Assembly (NCBI GenBank): GCA_014378955.1
Contig: JACMMQ010000045.1
Coordinates: 1 to 18,227 of the forward strand
DNA from: Clostridia bacterium
GTDB taxonomy: Bacteria; Bacillota; Clostridia; SK-Y3; JACMMQ01
DNA length: 18,227 bases
Reading direction: 5' to 3'
Position numbers and translations under genes: made by a program. The notes under the pieces were generated by a model. That model had not been told where the DNA came from. It saw only the letters and a list, made by a program, of their open reading frames with translations, and did no database searches. This document shows positions 7,401 through 14,534 of the stretch, piece by piece (the first letter of the stretch is position 1; every line of letters begins with the position of its first letter).

Positions 7401-8516
7401 TTTACTCACCTCTATTTCACGTTGCTTTCTTTCCTTGCTGTTTAAGGTTTCCTCTTTTTTACGTTTATCATCATTGAATTTTTTAATTTCCTCTTCTAGC
7501 GCCATACATTGTTTGAGTGCATCTACGCTTTCATGATGGCTCATCTGATCCTTTTGATGCTCAATGCTCTCTAGGTCTAGCCATAAGGCATCTCTCCTTG
7601 CATTCAGCCTGTCGCATTCACTTATATATCGCAAAGAATCTGCCTCTAGGCTCTTTTGCTCCTGCAGGATGGTCTCCACATTATCAGCATGCGAAAGCAA
7701 TGCTTTTGCTTTTTGAAACAGCATGTATTGATTATACCTGTCAAATTCACGCTTTAGCCCATCCGCCGCCTTCTTACTCTCCTGCAAATGCTCAAGCTGT
7801 AGCTTGATCGTGTCCATATTCTCTATTGCCTCTGACATAGGTCTTAAGTCCTCGTCCGACAAGGGCTGTAGCGAATTATTCATAATTTCATAAATGACCG
7901 TTGGCTTAAAATCCTTGGAAAGCTTAGGCGTTCTTAGCTGAATTAACAGCTTAATCATTTGGTCATAGTCCTCTATCGTTTCAAATCCAAATAGATATCG
8001 ATTGACCATCGCCATGTATTCCCTTTGCGTATCGTGTACCTCGCCACCCTCACCCAGCCTGTTTTTAAGCTCATTTTTAGAGAGTGGTATTTTTTCATCC
8101 AGTTTTTTGTACAGCAAAAAATCCTCACCAATTTTTCTTCCATCTGTAATCGCAAAGCCCCAAAAATCGAGTGGCTTGTTTCGTCTCGCTCGAAGTCCCA
8201 TACCAATGGTAATGGCATTTCCGACAGGCTTTACAAATTCCATGTATAAATAGCCTGTACTCTCCTCTTTTTGGTGATTATCCTCTCCCAATAGATAATT
8301 TTCAAGCTTCCTTGCTCTAGAGCCAAAGGGGTCAAGCCTATCGGCACTTTTATTTCCGTCTAGCAAAAGCGGAATAAAGCTTTGCATGGTGACAGACTTT
8401 CCAGAGCCATTTGAGCCTCGAAGCAAAAGCCTTCCCTCTGAAAAATAAAACTCTTCCTCGTCGTACAGCCAAAAATTCACCAAGCCTATTTTATTGATTG
8501 TCCAATTATTATTCAT
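4452..8516 (-). CDS. jetC: Wadjet SMC-like ATPase JetC (TIGR02680)
   Basis: A 1354-residue SMC/Rad50-type ATPase, the motor that loops DNA in a Wadjet complex. Walker A GSNGSGKS is at residues 34-41. Near the C-terminus are the ABC signature SGGEK (about 1248) and Walker B IISLDEAFAGVD (about 1278-1289). Between them are long Lys/Glu/Gln-rich stretches of coiled coil, with a hinge-like globular region around residues 610-750. The ATG overlaps the end of jetB by eight bases (ATGAATAA), so translation is coupled. All catalytic motifs are intact and the long frame has no breaks, so the protein should work. The reading rests on these motifs together with its neighbours; an SbcC-like protein in another context would look similar. 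Confidence 0.92.
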   Translation of the reverse strand: MNNNWTINKIGLVNFWLYDEEEFYFSEGRLLLRGSNGSGKSVTMQSFIPLLLDGNKSADRLDPFGSRARKLENYLLGEDNHQKEESTGYLYMEFVKPVGNAITIGMGLRARRNKPLDFWGFAITDGRKIGEDFLLYKKLDEKIPLSKNELKNRLGEGGEVHDTQREYMAMVNRYLFGFETIEDYDQMIKLLIQLRTPKLSKDFKPTVIYEIMNNSLQPLSDEDLRPMSEAIENMDTIKLQLEHLQESKKAADGLKREFDRYNQYMLFQKAKALLSHADNVETILQEQKSLEADSLRYISECDRLNARRDALWLDLESIEHQKDQMSHHESVDALKQCMALEEEIKKFNDDKRKKEETLNSKERKQREIEVSKRNAEDNIAITEKKLDEGLLEMGELVEGLCFDDHEFMVHELKHNFSVGYDFSLYRQEVDQYRSRIEQGLKALEDTKHKSIAHEGCMQELDRAKREKEYAQVEQEKALALVDLSREEWVEKTYTWEKSNEHLKLEATRMHALQRHINAYAESVDYQNILSDVREVYDHIDTHFTDQMNTVKLEKAKLEEQKRAAEKELSEWQKQKDPTPHRAEKTIKSRERLEALGIASIPFYMAVDYKEGVDEGLKGILEEALIDMGLLDALIIPAAYKNQLSNEDADAGDKYLFAENNAFGYSLSEFLRPVASKNTAVSHHDIQSVVEGILINQSGQGTSIHEDGRYSIGVMCGQTTRRHIPKFLGIQSRIRYRQENIERLQSLIEEINENIEAEAMKIGAFERIRKSLAEEYRAIPNNSDLQTAIGIATQAGLHLENKQAEVLKFTELEKLAYQALRLSKETLLEATAKMALALTIEVYEQAVISMHNYRDQLSDIQAFAGELANLMRELIGLEAQAEEISVDLDDIRVELRDLERNIERDTRKAAVFQDILNKPESKEIALKLREYEKRLKEIPHELEGLAADERESSTNLKHAKQILFGIENKFITAIKIYTYAEKTFSEEYALGYLFSIEDASALALARMVVNDLRVEEKSKKSVEDYALALQDRFKDSQQYLTEYHPSLETLFEGEGEGFEQVLRKRLSIVSKINGKESSFYTLVEYLVDEIEEKEGLLKESDRQIFEEILADTVGKKIRGRITSSQEWVKNMNRLMESMNTSSGLSFSLQWRSRTAEVEGQLDTKVLVDILRSDSQLLSEEQMSSLSIHFRSKIQETFKANEEAFGVQHSYHTIMKEALDYRKWFEFQLSYLKTGEIKKELTDNAFFRFSGGEKAMAMYVPLFASVYARYEGARKDCPRIISLDEAFAGVDETNIRDMFRLVEDLKLNYIINSQVLWGDYDTIPSLSICELLRPNNADFVSVMRYNWNGKVKTLVV

Positions 8517-9654
8517 TTTCTTTTACCGCCTCCGACTCGAAATCTGTGGGATATGTACCTATAATTTTTCCGACGATAGGTAAAATTCTTATTTCCAAGC
8601 CTTTCATCGTGAGCATTGAAAACCCCTGCATATAAGACACGATTTCGTCGAACAGCTTGTCCAATTGCATTTCACGGTATTCCTTGCTCCAGCCTGCCAC
8701 AAAATCCTCGCGGCACTGCTCGATTAAGCTTTGAAGTCCTGCCTTTGACAAAACGATGACATCATCCGCCAGGCGTTTAAGCTGTCCACTCTTCACCGCA
8801 GAAACAATGACCCCATTGAGCTGAAGCACGATGTCTGAAATCGCTTTGGTATCAGGAAACACACTTTCAAAGCTTTTATCAGCATTGATAATCACAAACG
8901 CGCCATTTTTATGCAAATGCAATCGACCGTCAATTGCACGCTCGATGTCCTTTGCAATAATATTGCGAAAATTCTTAATGTAGAGGTAGTCTTGATCCTC
9001 CCCACCCTCCGAATAGACCGCAGGCGACATTAAAAGCCTTCTGTATACCCTATTCTTTCGAATAACGCCCCTATCGTGCTGCAAATCCAACCATTCCCCG
9101 TTTTCGATATCCTCAATGTTGCGATAGTGAAGTAAATTCCCCATGAAATTTCGCACGAAATATTTCGAAAGTCCTGTGCTTTCATATAAAACCTCATTAT
9201 TCATGCCGTCCATAAAGCTATTATTGTCACCGTCATTCACAAAAATCATTTTCAATGCTTCGGCAAATCTCAACACCTTTACAATCGACTTTCTGTGAGA
9301 ATATAGTGTCCAATCCGCTGCTTCCTCGCCTATTTGCTGTGATTGAATAAACTCCGTTAATTGCGAAAGCACAAACTGCTCGTTCTTTTCTCTGTCCTCT
9401 AAAAACACCAGTACCAGACATAAAAACACATAGTCACGCACCCTGTCAAACTGCTTGATGCCCATCCATGACTCTGCTTTTCCAGGAAGCTTTTCTAATT
9501 TGATAAGGGTTGGATTGATAATAAGCTTATAGCCTAGCTTTGTCTCAAAAAAATCCTTCATTTCAGAGGCTTTGTCCTTGATTTGATAATACAAATCCTT
9601 TTCATGCCCTCTTGAAATCCAAAATCGATCAAGCAAAATTTCAATTTCTCTCAT
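8509..9654 (-). CDS. jetB: Wadjet KITE-type subunit JetB (TIGR02678/DUF2398)
   Basis: A 381-residue accessory subunit of the SMC complex. Recognisable TIGR02678 features are the N-terminal helices with RFWISRGHEKDLYYQIKDK, a FFETKLGYKLIINPT strand region, and LEKLPGKAESWMG, a segment typical of this family. It is predicted to have winged-helix folds and to bind the JetA kleisin together with JetC, as known from studied Wadjet and MukBEF-like complexes. It has no signal peptide or membrane segment. Its ATG overlaps the jetA stop in an ATGA, and its own stop lies inside the jetC start, so it is translated as part of one unit. No individual catalytic role is expected. Confidence 0.85.
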   Translation of the reverse strand: MREIEILLDRFWISRGHEKDLYYQIKDKASEMKDFFETKLGYKLIINPTLIKLEKLPGKAESWMGIKQFDRVRDYVFLCLVLVFLEDREKNEQFVLSQLTEFIQSQQIGEEAADWTLYSHRKSIVKVLRFAEALKMIFVNDGDNNSFMDGMNNEVLYESTGLSKYFVRNFMGNLLHYRNIEDIENGEWLDLQHDRGVIRKNRVYRRLLMSPAVYSEGGEDQDYLYIKNFRNIIAKDIERAIDGRLHLHKNGAFVIINADKSFESVFPDTKAISDIVLQLNGVIVSAVKSGQLKRLADDVIVLSKAGLQSLIEQCREDFVAGWSKEYREMQLDKLFDEIVSYMQGFSMLTMKGLEIRILPIVGKIIGTYPTDFESEAVKENE

Positions 9655-11135
9655 AGCTGTTCACCTTCAAATTCAAGGATAAAGGCAGGCATTGTAAGAT
9701 CCCCGTCCGTACATTGCAGGGTACAATAGCTTTTTTCGTCCCACAAAAGCTTGTATACTCTTCCATCCTCTGTTTTTGCACTTTTGTCAGAGGCTGCCAT
9801 TGCCTTGCTAATCCATCTTAGTATCATCATTCTAACATGACGCTCAATCACAGGCAATTGTGCCACCTTCAAGGTATTATCCTTTAAGAAACCATTCATA
9901 ATTTTCTGTTCCTGTTCCAATTCCTTCATATATGCCTGTTGTAAGCTATTCTTTTTTTCCTTCTTATCCTCAATGCAGTTTCTCGACATTTTCTCTCGAT
10001 AGGTTCTTATTCTCGGTTTTATACTGATCACATGCGGATTTTCCTCATATACACTACTCGCTATGCTTTCTGTCGCACGTTCAAAATCCCCCTTTAAATG
10101 GCGCATGTGAAAAATCCCAAACACCATGGCGGATAATTGATGTGCCTCGTCGATGGAGGTGCATGACAAAAACAGCTTGCATAATGCCTTATATTCTTCC
10201 TTCCGATTGGCGGCGCTGTTTCGACTTTCGGCTATTTGTGCGGCATATCTCGTGATTTTGCGAATAATTTCATTGGTTAAATCCAAAACCCTAGAAACCT
10301 CACTAAACGCACTGCCTTCGCCTAAAAACCAACCTCTTATGCTCTGCCAACGCCCTTCCACATTTTCCTTAATCGCCGCCTCGTCCGGCAAAGCATCCAA
10401 GCGTGGAATGGACTTTTCATATTCTATCACCTTTGATAAAACCGATGCAACCGTTTCAGGGGGAATATCCTTTAGCACCCGTTCAATCAATTGTGCATTT
10501 CTTTGTAAGCCCTTGACAAAATTACGCAAATAATTTATAAGTGCATCCTTATAAGCGATAAATTCCTTTGTTTTCATGCGTTCTTCCGCTTTTAGGCTAT
10601 AAAAGCTACGCATATAATCCTGGTAATCTTGGTTAAGTGTTTTGAAATCAGCATTTAAGCTACGCCACCAAGCATCAATCACATTCAAAGGCTCATGCCC
10701 GATTGTTCTTATCTTTGAAATGCCCTCTAAAAGCTTTTCAAATAAAGAGGGCTCTAATGAGGCCCCCTCCACCGCTAAATTCTCAAGACGTATGGTCAAG
10801 CGCTCTATTTCGACTGAATATTCAGATAGATGGTAGCGAAATTGCTTGTTTTTAAATTCATCGATGGTCGTCGCCCTTGAGGTATCCTGAACAGGAATAA
10901 GGTTCCCCCATTCCACCAAGGCATCCAAGTCATGCTTGCACTGCTCAAAGGTGTAGGCTTCAAAAAAAGGATGCTTTTTTAGCGCCTCAAAAACCTCCTC
11001 TTTGTGCATCCTATACGCTAATTTCTCATACTGATAATAGAAATATCTTAAAATAGGTCTGTATCGGCTACAATTCGTTTCTGAAAGATATTTCGTTTCT
11101 GTAATTGGTTTTGTAAGTTTAAAATTTAGTTCCAC
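9651..11135 (-). CDS. jetA: Wadjet kleisin-type subunit JetA (TIGR02677/DUF2397)
   Basis: A 494-residue protein, first gene of the Wadjet operon. The N-terminus carries the TIGR02677 pattern: RYRPILRYFYYQYEKL, then HKEEVFEALKKHPFF, the first part of a winged-helix domain. A long helical middle follows (about 110-400), as expected for the kleisin that bridges the JetC heads. The start is a GTG preceded by AAAGGA eight bases away; the next residues, ELNFKLTKP, read well from there. It lies 20 bases after the stop of the subtilase remnant, and its promoter lies inside that remnant's tail. The family assignment is by eye, but the fixed order with the next three genes makes it firm. Confidence 0.86.
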   Translation of the reverse strand: MELNFKLTKPITETKYLSETNCSRYRPILRYFYYQYEKLAYRMHKEEVFEALKKHPFFEAYTFEQCKHDLDALVEWGNLIPVQDTSRATTIDEFKNKQFRYHLSEYSVEIERLTIRLENLAVEGASLEPSLFEKLLEGISKIRTIGHEPLNVIDAWWRSLNADFKTLNQDYQDYMRSFYSLKAEERMKTKEFIAYKDALINYLRNFVKGLQRNAQLIERVLKDIPPETVASVLSKVIEYEKSIPRLDALPDEAAIKENVEGRWQSIRGWFLGEGSAFSEVSRVLDLTNEIIRKITRYAAQIAESRNSAANRKEEYKALCKLFLSCTSIDEAHQLSAMVFGIFHMRHLKGDFERATESIASSVYEENPHVISIKPRIRTYREKMSRNCIEDKKEKKNSLQQAYMKELEQEQKIMNGFLKDNTLKVAQLPVIERHVRMMILRWISKAMAASDKSAKTEDGRVYKLLWDEKSYCTLQCTDGDLTMPAFILEFEGEQL

Positions 11136-11155
11136 TTGTTTATTCCTTTATTTTT

Positions 11156-11542
11156 TTATTTTTTATTTATTAAGACTGCCTTATATGAGATTATATAACT
11201 ACTACTATCAATAATCAATAATAATTTCCAATTTTCTGAAAAAATTTCATTGCTTAATGTTGTATCCGTCTCCTCCTCGTGGGTGCCGTGACCATTATCA
11301 TCATCATAATTCCTGCGGTCATCGGACGAAAAATTAATTGCTTCTCGTACGCATCCACGCAAATCTTCATGCTTGGCATCAATCCCTGTGTCTATGATGC
11401 CTACCTTGATACCCTTCCCCATGGTTTCTGGCCATTCTAGTGGCGCTCCTACCATCTTCACGCCATAATCTATAATTTCTTTTCTTTGATCTTGTTTTAT
11501 TTGAGTGACTGTATAATCTGATAACCTTGTCTGAAACAACAT
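11156..11542 (-). pseudogene. Truncated subtilisin-like serine protease (S8 family), 5' fragment
   Basis: The first 88 residues are clear subtilase: GIKVGIIDTGIDAKHEDL contains the catalytic Asp motif, and NGHGTH the catalytic His motif. Right after that His (about 11279) homology stops; subtilases continue with VAGTIA, but here EEETDTTLSN follows and the frame ends 40 residues later. The substrate-binding region and the catalytic Ser are missing, so it cannot be a protease. The start is the ATG at 11542 behind GGGAGG and five T; an in-frame ATG 27 bases earlier is less likely. There is no signal peptide, so the intact parent was probably intracellular. It lies directly behind sigK in the same direction. 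Confidence 0.85.
11190..11218 (-). promoter_or_regulatory. Sigma-A promoter of the jetABCD operon
   Basis: Reading the minus strand, -35 TTGATT (11218-11213) and -10 TATAAT (11195-11190) are 17 bases apart, which is ideal spacing. The GTG of jetA is about 55 bases downstream of the -10. The promoter lies inside the foreign tail of the truncated subtilase frame, so the operon brought its own promoter and does not depend on sporulation transcription from sigK. Confidence 0.75.
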
Positions 11543-11547
11543 AAAAA

Positions 11548-11590
11548 CCTCCCACCATATGATATACACATTACTATCATATGCGGGAGG
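11548..11590 (-). promoter_or_regulatory. Hairpin containing the subtilase ribosome binding site, with T run
   Basis: On the minus strand CCTCCC-G-CATATGATA pairs with TATCATATG-GT-GGGAGG around a 10-base loop. It is followed by five T and then the ATG of the subtilase fragment. The GGGAGG in the 3' arm is that gene's only ribosome binding site, so the stem would hide it. The shape also fits an intrinsic terminator for sigK, whose stop lies about 40 bases before. Confidence 0.65.
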
Positions 11591-11632
11591 TGAGAATATT
11601 GCTAATTCATTGGCTGTTAAATTCTTCCTGGT

Positions 11633-12331
11633 CTACATCTCATCATTGAGTTCTTTGCCGAGCTTTGTGATTGCCTTTTTTTCTATCCTTGATACGTAAG
11701 AGCGTGAAATGCCTAACAGGTCTGCAATTTCACGTTGTGTCTTCACACAGCCATTGACCAAGCCATAGCGCATTTCAACCACGACCTTTTCTCGTCCTCT
11801 TAAAATATTCTTAATCTTTGTGAATATCTTTTTGAGCTGTATCTTTTCCTCTACCTTTTCTAAAACAGATTCGCCTTCGTTGCTCAGTTTATCCATCAGG
11901 CTTACGCTGTTGCCCTCTTTGTCCACCCCAATTGGCTCGTGTAGTGATATTTCATTCAATTGCTTTTTCTCTGCCCGTAAAATCATCAACACTTCATTTT
12001 CGATGCATCGTGCAGCATAGGTCGCTAGACGAACCCCTTTGTCAGCGTTAAAGGTTTCGATGGATTTGATCAGCCCAATTGTACCAATGGAAATCAAATC
12101 ATCTGCATCCTTCCCTGTGCTTGTATATTTTTTTGCAATGTGTGCAACCAGCCGTAGATTTCTCTCAATCAGTATATCACGTGCCTCCCTGTCGCCCTCC
12201 TTGTATTGCATCAAATAAAGCCTTTCATCCTCCACACATAACGGTTGCGGAAAAGCATTGAAATTTGTGATATATGCAGGGATCGCCCAAAAAGCAGAAA
12301 AAAAACCAAACCCGAGAAAATAAGACCACAC
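11633..12331 (-). CDS. sigK: RNA polymerase sporulation sigma factor SigK
   Basis: A 232-residue sigma-70-type factor that directs late gene expression in the mother cell during sporulation. Region 2 has [34 protein letters not shown] and [17 protein letters not shown]. Region 4 ends in the helix-turn-helix [20 protein letters not shown]. The block NAFPQPL after a hydrophobic start, and [13 protein letters not shown], match sigma-K better than sigma-E. The first 20 or so residues ([17 protein letters not shown]) are hydrophobic, as in pro-sigma-K, so membrane-linked processing is likely. The gene is whole, with no skin-type insertion. The start is a GTG behind GGGAGGGG. A 13-bp hairpin touches that ribosome binding site, and a BofC-like gene lies just upstream in the same direction. 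Confidence 0.92.
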   Translation of the reverse strand: MWSYFLGFGFFSAFWAIPAYITNFNAFPQPLCVEDERLYLMQYKEGDREARDILIERNLRLVAHIAKKYTSTGKDADDLISIGTIGLIKSIETFNADKGVRLATYAARCIENEVLMILRAEKKQLNEISLHEPIGVDKEGNSVSLMDKLSNEGESVLEKVEEKIQLKKIFTKIKNILRGREKVVVEMRYGLVNGCVKTQREIADLLGISRSYVSRIEKKAITKLGKELNDEM

Positions 12332-12342
12332 AAGAACCCCTC

Positions 12343-12381
12343 CCGAACTCTTTTTATAAAAGTATATGAAAAAGAGTTCGG
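12343..12381 (-). promoter_or_regulatory. Hairpin in the sigK leader next to the ribosome binding site
   Basis: On the minus strand CCGAACTCTTTTT and AAAAAGAGTTCGG pair perfectly over 13 bp around a 13-base loop. The 3' arm runs directly into GGGAGGGG, the sigK ribosome binding site. No T run follows on either strand, so it is not a terminator. It could slow translation, stabilise the sigK message or mark a processing site; this is inferred. Confidence 0.6.
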
Positions 12382-12440
12382 TTTCGTGCCTGTCTTATAC
12401 GAATTTGATTTAATACGCAATTTTATTTTATATGAATGTA

Positions 12441-12776
12441 TTAACTCGTCAGTTCCTCTAATAAAAAAGTGACCTCTTCCATCGTGTCAACACGGATGCC
12501 CTTTTCTATTTCCAAGCGTGCATCCTTGCGCAAAACTTCTAAGTTGACAGGCACACTGTCTACCAATTGATCGTTTTCAAAAATGCCTATTTTACCCTCA
12601 TGCCACTTAATCAAAAAGGCTTTTTCGTGTCTAGTGATTTCAATTTCTTGCTGCACTTGGTTTTGTGTAGGCAAATTAATATTTTTCGCATTTCTGCCTT
12701 GCGTAAAAATCAAATTGCAAAACCAGCCTACCAAGAACACTGCAATTAATACTTGTACATATAAAATTCGTTTCAT
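12441..12776 (-). CDS. BofC-like sporulation checkpoint protein
   Basis: A 111-residue protein with one N-terminal hydrophobic segment (about residues 3-22, VQVLIAVFLVGWFCNLIF) and then a short soluble domain. That domain, from KAFLIKWHEGKIGIF to GIRVDTMEEVTFLLEELTS, follows the C-terminal BofC pattern: a beta strand with GKIAVF, later a rigid GI-V-T-EE-LLE ending. In Bacillus, BofC is made in the forespore and restrains SpoIVB, the protease that starts pro-sigma-K processing. Here it is the gene just before sigK. I choose the ATG at 12776, behind GGTGAGTAAG; 24 more residues could be added upstream but lack a ribosome binding site. It is shorter than Bacillus BofC, having only the C-terminal domain, as often in Clostridia. 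The match is by eye. Confidence 0.68.
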   Translation of the reverse strand: MKRILYVQVLIAVFLVGWFCNLIFTQGRNAKNINLPTQNQVQQEIEITRHEKAFLIKWHEGKIGIFENDQLVDSVPVNLEVLRKDARLEIEKGIRVDTMEEVTFLLEELTS

Positions 12777-12906
12777 CTTACTCACCATTCCTGTCCAATC
12801 CATTAATATCCAAATTCTATTTTTTAGAATTATGAGTATGGTGTCCAAAATTAGTTAAATTTATACAGAGAAGTTGTATAAATCCTATTTAGAATGGTTT
12901 AACCTG

Positions 12907-12935
12907 CGGGCAATTCGTGAATTGCCCGATTTTTT
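12907..12935 (+). repeat. Palindrome CGGGCAATTC with T run
   Basis: CGGGCAATTC-GT-GAATTGCCCG is a perfect 10-bp stem, followed on the plus strand by A and six T. It looks like a plus-strand terminator, but no plus-strand gene ends here. Its wording is like other dispersed palindromes in this window, so I list it as a repeat that could work as a terminator. Confidence 0.6.
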
Positions 12936-12968
12936 ATATTATAAGAAATATCGACTTTGGATATAAGC

Positions 12969-13118
12969 AAAACCTTACTTTCTTTTTCTATCGCAAAAAG
13001 AAAGTAACAAAGAAAAATACTCTTTGGGTGTTTGGATTTCGCCGTCTGCGGACGACGACAAAGGACTCCGTCCTTTGAACCTGCAATTTTTTTAAAAAAA
13101 TTGATTAAAACTTTATTA
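12969..13118. repeat. Dispersed structured repeat, copy A
   Basis: About 150 bases that recur at 17977-18125 in the same orientation with roughly 88% identity. It holds four successive palindromes: CTTTCTTTTT/AAAAAGAAAG, CGTC/GACG around TGCG, AAAGGAC/GTCCTTT, and CAATTTTTTTAAAAAAATTG. No ORF is supported. It lies in the gap behind clpX. The remaining gap, 12849-13238, otherwise holds only hairpins and the clpX terminator. Confidence 0.8.
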
Positions 13119-13143
13119 TAAAAACCCTAACTAAAGTTTTTGT

Positions 13144-13183
13144 CCCCTTTTTTCAAAAAGGGGCGGGCGTGGGCAGCGCCCAC
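13144..13183. repeat. Two adjacent GC-rich hairpins
   Basis: CCCCTTTTTTCAAAAAGGGG (13144-13163) and GTGGGC-AGC-GCCCAC (13169-13183) are perfect stems side by side between repeat copy A and the clpX terminator. They have no counterpart at copy B. They may belong to a longer form of the repeat. Confidence 0.5.
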
Positions 13184-13203
13184 TTCGTTCTATTGTCAAA
13201 AGC

Positions 13204-13233
13204 AAAAAACCAGTCAATGAACGACTGGTTTTA
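13204..13233 (-). terminator. Terminator after clpX
   Basis: On the minus strand AAAACCAGTC and GACTGGTTTT pair around a 7-base loop, and more T follow. It starts six bases after the clpX stop and ends the tig-clpP-clpX transcript. Confidence 0.9.
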
Positions 13234-13238
13234 ATAAA

Positions 13239-14534
13239 TTATGAAACGGACTTGCTATTGGTTTTATCTTTTTTTGCAGTTGATTTTTTGAGTGGTTTAC
13301 GGTTTTCGTTATAAATTAATTCAGGGTGCACCTTATCAATGACGCTTTCCTTGTGAATGATACACTTTTCAATTGTTTCATCACTTGGAATGTCAAACAT
13401 CACCTCGAGCATGATGTCTTCCATGATGGCACGCAACCCTCTTGCGCCTGTGTTGTACGAAATCGCCTTGTCCGCTACTGCGCCCAAAGCATCTTCATCC
13501 ATTTCTAACAATACATTGTCCAGCTCGAACAAGCGTTGATATTGCTTAATCAAGGCATTCTTAGGCTCGGTCAATATCTGCATCAGTGCATCTCTCGTCA
13601 ATGAATCAAGTGATACCACAACTGGCAAACGCCCTACAAATTCAGGGATTAAGCCGAATTTGAGCAAATCCTGTGGCAACAGGTGCTTGAAATATTCGCC
13701 TGTATTCACTTCCTTGACCGCATTGATTTCTGCACCAAAGCCCATTGACTTTTTACCGATACGGTTTTGAATGATTTTTTCCAATCCGTCAAATGCGCCA
13801 CCGCATATAAATAAAATATTATTGGTGTTGATTTGAATGAATTCTTGATGTGGATGCTTTCTGCCCCCTTGTGGTGGAACGGATGCTATCGTGCCCTCTA
13901 AAATCTTGAGCAACGCTTGCTGTACCCCTTCACCACTGACATCCCGTGTGATGGATGGGTTATCCGATTTACGGGTGATTTTATCAATTTCATCAATATA
14001 AATGATGCCACGTTCAGCCTGCTCAATGTCGTAATCAGCGGCTTGAATGAGCTTCAATAATATGTTTTCAACATCCTCACCGACATACCCTGCCTCTGTC
14101 AATGCCGTAGCATCTGCAATCGCAAACGGCACCTTCAAAATGCGTGCCAAGGTTTGCGCCAAAAGCGTTTTTCCTGAGCCTGTAGGTCCTAACATCAAGA
14201 TATTGCTTTTTGCAATTTCAACGTCACTGCTTGGTGCATCGGACTGGTTGCGCTTATAATGGTTATAAACCGCAACGGACAAATTTTTCTTTGCCATTTC
14301 TTGTCCAATGACGTATTGGTCTAAGGCAACCTTGATTTCCTTTGGTTTTGGAATGTCGTCTGAGTCGATGCCCATTTTGGCATCTTCAAATTCCTGTTCG
14401 ATAATGTCATTGCACAGCTCAATGCATTCATCACAAATGTACACACCAGGCCCCGCGATCAATCGTCTAACCTGTTCTTGTGTTTTGCCACAAAAAGAAC
14501 ATTTCAGCTGCTTTTTATCTTCAAATTTAGCCAT
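13239..14534 (-). CDS. clpX: ATP-dependent Clp protease ATP-binding subunit ClpX
   Basis: A 431-residue AAA+ unfoldase that feeds proteins into ClpP. The N-terminal zinc-binding domain has C12, C15, C34 and C37. Walker A GPTGSGKT is at 116-123, the pore loop GYVG at 149-152, Walker B IIYIDE at 177-182, and the RKH loop lies in [10 protein letters not shown]. The sensor-2 arginine is in [12 protein letters not shown]. The ClpP-docking loop reads MGF in [10 protein letters not shown], where IGF or LGF is usual. Start chosen at the ATG behind GGAGGTAAAA; an in-frame ATG four codons earlier overlaps that ribosome binding site. It lies about 100 bases after clpP and is followed by a clear terminator. 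Length and motifs are normal. Confidence 0.97.
   Translation of the reverse strand: MAKFEDKKQLKCSFCGKTQEQVRRLIAGPGVYICDECIELCNDIIEQEFEDAKMGIDSDDIPKPKEIKVALDQYVIGQEMAKKNLSVAVYNHYKRNQSDAPSSDVEIAKSNILMLGPTGSGKTLLAQTLARILKVPFAIADATALTEAGYVGEDVENILLKLIQAADYDIEQAERGIIYIDEIDKITRKSDNPSITRDVSGEGVQQALLKILEGTIASVPPQGGRKHPHQEFIQINTNNILFICGGAFDGLEKIIQNRIGKKSMGFGAEINAVKEVNTGEYFKHLLPQDLLKFGLIPEFVGRLPVVVSLDSLTRDALMQILTEPKNALIKQYQRLFELDNVLLEMDEDALGAVADKAISYNTGARGLRAIMEDIMLEVMFDIPSDETIEKCIIHKESVIDKVHPELIYNENRKPLKKSTAKKDKTNSKSVS

Noticed and set aside
12382..12440. Sigma-E or sigma-K promoter before sigK
   Set aside because: There are AT-rich pieces such as CATATAA and CGTATTAAAT, but no pair has the right spacing, so I do not call a promoter.
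12800..12880. Forespore-type promoter before the BofC-like gene (GTATA and CATACTC)
   Set aside because: CATACTC resembles a sigma-G -10, but the only -35-like piece is too far away (21 bases).
12441..13238. skin-like element or CRISPR array near sigK
   Set aside because: sigK is a single uninterrupted frame, and the repeats behind clpX are single hairpins without regular spacers.
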